Source: Bacteroidales bacterium (lineage in GTDB: Bacteria > Bacteroidota > Bacteroidia > Bacteroidales > Paludibacteraceae). From it: DNA of 64,000 nt. Of the stretch, positions 62,855 to 64,000 are shown piece after piece. Where the stretch lies: contig SUXD01000008.1 in assembly GCA_015061145.1 (NCBI GenBank), forward strand, positions 1 through 64,000, given 5' to 3'. The translations under genes were made by a program, and so were the position numbers. Each line of letters opens with the position of its first letter. Within the stretch, counting starts at the first letter, position 1. The notes beneath the pieces are model-generated. The model saw nothing but the letters and a program-made list of their open reading frames with translations, had not been told where the DNA came from and did not search any database.

Positions 62855-64000
62855 CTAACACCCTATTCCATAATATTCAAATCCCAGTTCTGCTAATTCT
62901 TTTTTGTCGTAAATATTGCGTCCGTCAATAATCAGCGGATTTTTCACAATCTTCTTAATCAACGCCCAATCCGGCAATCGGAATTCCTGCCATTCCGTCA
63001 CCAGACAAATGGCATCCGCATCGTTAGCTGTCTCGTAAATGTCGTTGCAGAATGTAATGTTTTGTTCCGTCTGCTTATCCAACAGCGATTTCACAATCGG
63101 ATCGTAAACCTTGACGGCACAACCGGCATTCAGCAACTGTTTAATCAACACCAGCGAAGGCGCTTCACGCATATCATCGGTATTGGGCTTGAACGCCAAG
63201 CCCCACACTGCGATGTTTTTACCTTTCATATCAGCACCCAGATTTTTCTTCAACTTGTCGAACAGCACCGTTTTCTGCTTCTCGTTTACCGCTTCCACCG
63301 CTTGCAGCAACTGCATCTCATATCCATGTTCTTGGGCCGTTTTGATAAGGGCTTTCACATCTTTCGGGAAACAAGAACCACCGTATCCGCAGCCCGAATA
63401 AAGGAATTTGTTGCCAATACGCAAATCGGAACCGATGCCTTTGCGCACCATGTTCACATCGGCGCCTACTATCTCGCACAAGTTGGCGATGTCGTTCATA
63501 AAGCTGATACGCGTTGCCAGCATAGAGTTTGCCGCATATTTGGTCATCTCAGCTGACGGAATATCCATAAACAGTACACGGAAATTATTGAGCAAGAACG
63601 GACGATAAAGCTTGGTCATCAATTCTTTTGCCCGTTCGCTTTCCACGCCAATCACCACACGGTCGGGACTCATAAAGTCCTTGATAGCTGCTCCTTCTTT
63701 CAGGAATTCTGGGTTAGAAGCGATGTCGAACGGAATTTGCACGCCACGTTTGTCCAGTTCTTCCTGTATGGCTGCTCTCACCTTTTCTGCTGTGCCCACC
63801 GGCACGGTACTCTTGGTGACAAGCAACACATACGAATGCATGTGTCGGCCTACGGTTCGCGCCACTTCGAGCACATAGCGAAGGTCGGCGCTGCCGTCCT
63901 CGTCGGGCGGCGTACCCACCGCACTGAACACTATCTGTACATCGTCAATGACATCAGGCAAAGAAGTAGAAAAATGCAATCGTCCCGCTTTGACGTTCTT
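62855..64000 (-). CDS. UDP-glucose/UDP-sugar 6-dehydrogenase, 5' end outside window
   Basis: The frame runs off the right edge (still open at base 64000); the first visible residues are KNVKAGRLHFSTSLPDVIDD. VGTPPDEDGSADLRYVLEVA, KSTVPVGTAEKVR, NPEFLKEGAAIKDF, catalytic GYGGSCFPKDVKAL (cysteine near residue 215 of the visible part) and GLAFKPNTDDMREAPSL identify the UDP-glucose dehydrogenase family. It could supply UDP-glucuronate, or UDP-GlcNAcA for WbpB/E/D; the exact substrate cannot be settled by eye. It precedes upxY on the same strand. Confidence 0.93.
   Translation of the reverse strand, partial: KNVKAGRLHFSTSLPDVIDDVQIVFSAVGTPPDEDGSADLRYVLEVARTVGRHMHSYVLLVTKSTVPVGTAEKVRAAIQEELDKRGVQIPFDIASNPEFLKEGAAIKDFMSPDRVVIGVESERAKELMTKLYRPFLLNNFRVLFMDIPSAEMTKYAANSMLATRISFMNDIANLCEIVGADVNMVRKGIGSDLRIGNKFLYSGCGYGGSCFPKDVKALIKTAQEHGYEMQLLQAVEAVNEKQKTVLFDKLKKNLGADMKGKNIAVWGLAFKPNTDDMREAPSLVLIKQLLNAGCAVKVYDPIVKSLLDKQTEQNITFCNDIYETANDADAICLVTEWQEFRLPDWALIKKIVKNPLIIDGRNIYDKKELAELGFEYYGIGC

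Overview
The window reads as a chromosomal segment of a Bacteroidetes bacterium, most likely Bacteroidales. Supporting signs are promoters of the TTTG-N19-TAnnTTTG type (best at 8274-8304, upstream of gapA), a UpxY-type NusG-like antiterminator, a Wzi-like outer-membrane barrel, a calycin-like secreted protein and a DUF6056-type membrane protein. There is no rRNA, tRNA, CRISPR array or recognisable insertion sequence.

Layout. (1) 1-5.5 kb: the end of a periplasmic solute-binding protein with a small helical partner, then a convergent three-gene membrane glycosylation operon (GtrA, an FAD oxidoreductase, a GT-C enzyme with TPRs). (2) 5.5-10.7 kb: ordinary genes, namely glyA, gapA, a secreted LRR protein, a calycin-like protein and panE, several with clear terminators or promoters. 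(3) 10.7-15.2 kb: an accessory island with a hairpin-rich non-coding stretch, a protein that may be a distant alkyladenine-glycosylase relative, a frameshifted agmatine-deiminase-fold gene, a small ORF, and a second, membrane-anchored deiminase-fold gene on the other strand. Imperfect repeats lie at 10.87-11.09 and 13.56-13.83 kb. (4) 15.3-16.7 kb: mnmE. (5) 16.7-64 kb: one giant minus-strand surface-polysaccharide locus of about 45 genes, read from right to left.

The polysaccharide locus starts on the right with a UDP-sugar dehydrogenase and the UpxY-like regulator. Then come GDP-fucose synthesis (gmd, fcl) and the ABC exporter Wzm/Wzt. A long AT-rich central block follows, with glycosyltransferases, ATP-grasp ligases, acyl- and aminotransferases and an acyl-carrier cassette (FkbH-like HAD, split transketolase, SDR, MaoC, ACP). 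The left end returns to more GC-rich common functions: nagB, manC, a deacetylase, a FemAB-like enzyme, an initiating sugar transferase, Wzi, and the wbpE/wbpD/wbpB trio for a diamino-uronic acid. A strong terminator at 16674-16709 closes the unit just before mnmE. Gmd product can feed both fucose (Fcl) and a perosamine-type aminotransferase (46329-47444), and ManC supplies GDP-mannose. Export appears to be through Wzm/Wzt; no Wzx or Wzy was recognised.

The most unusual feature is non-coding. Many gaps hold mosaics of short degenerate words (GTC-hexamers, AATTTGAAGATTTG words, ATTCATA words, AATTGGATAATTGG words, TGTATGATGTAT words). Four genes or gene ruins of the four-helix-bundle S23/IVP family, related to Avd, sit between unrelated polysaccharide genes. 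Each has such word-like repeats abutting its start codon. Two of the four are broken. This pairing of repeat and small gene is the best candidate for an undescribed element in the window.
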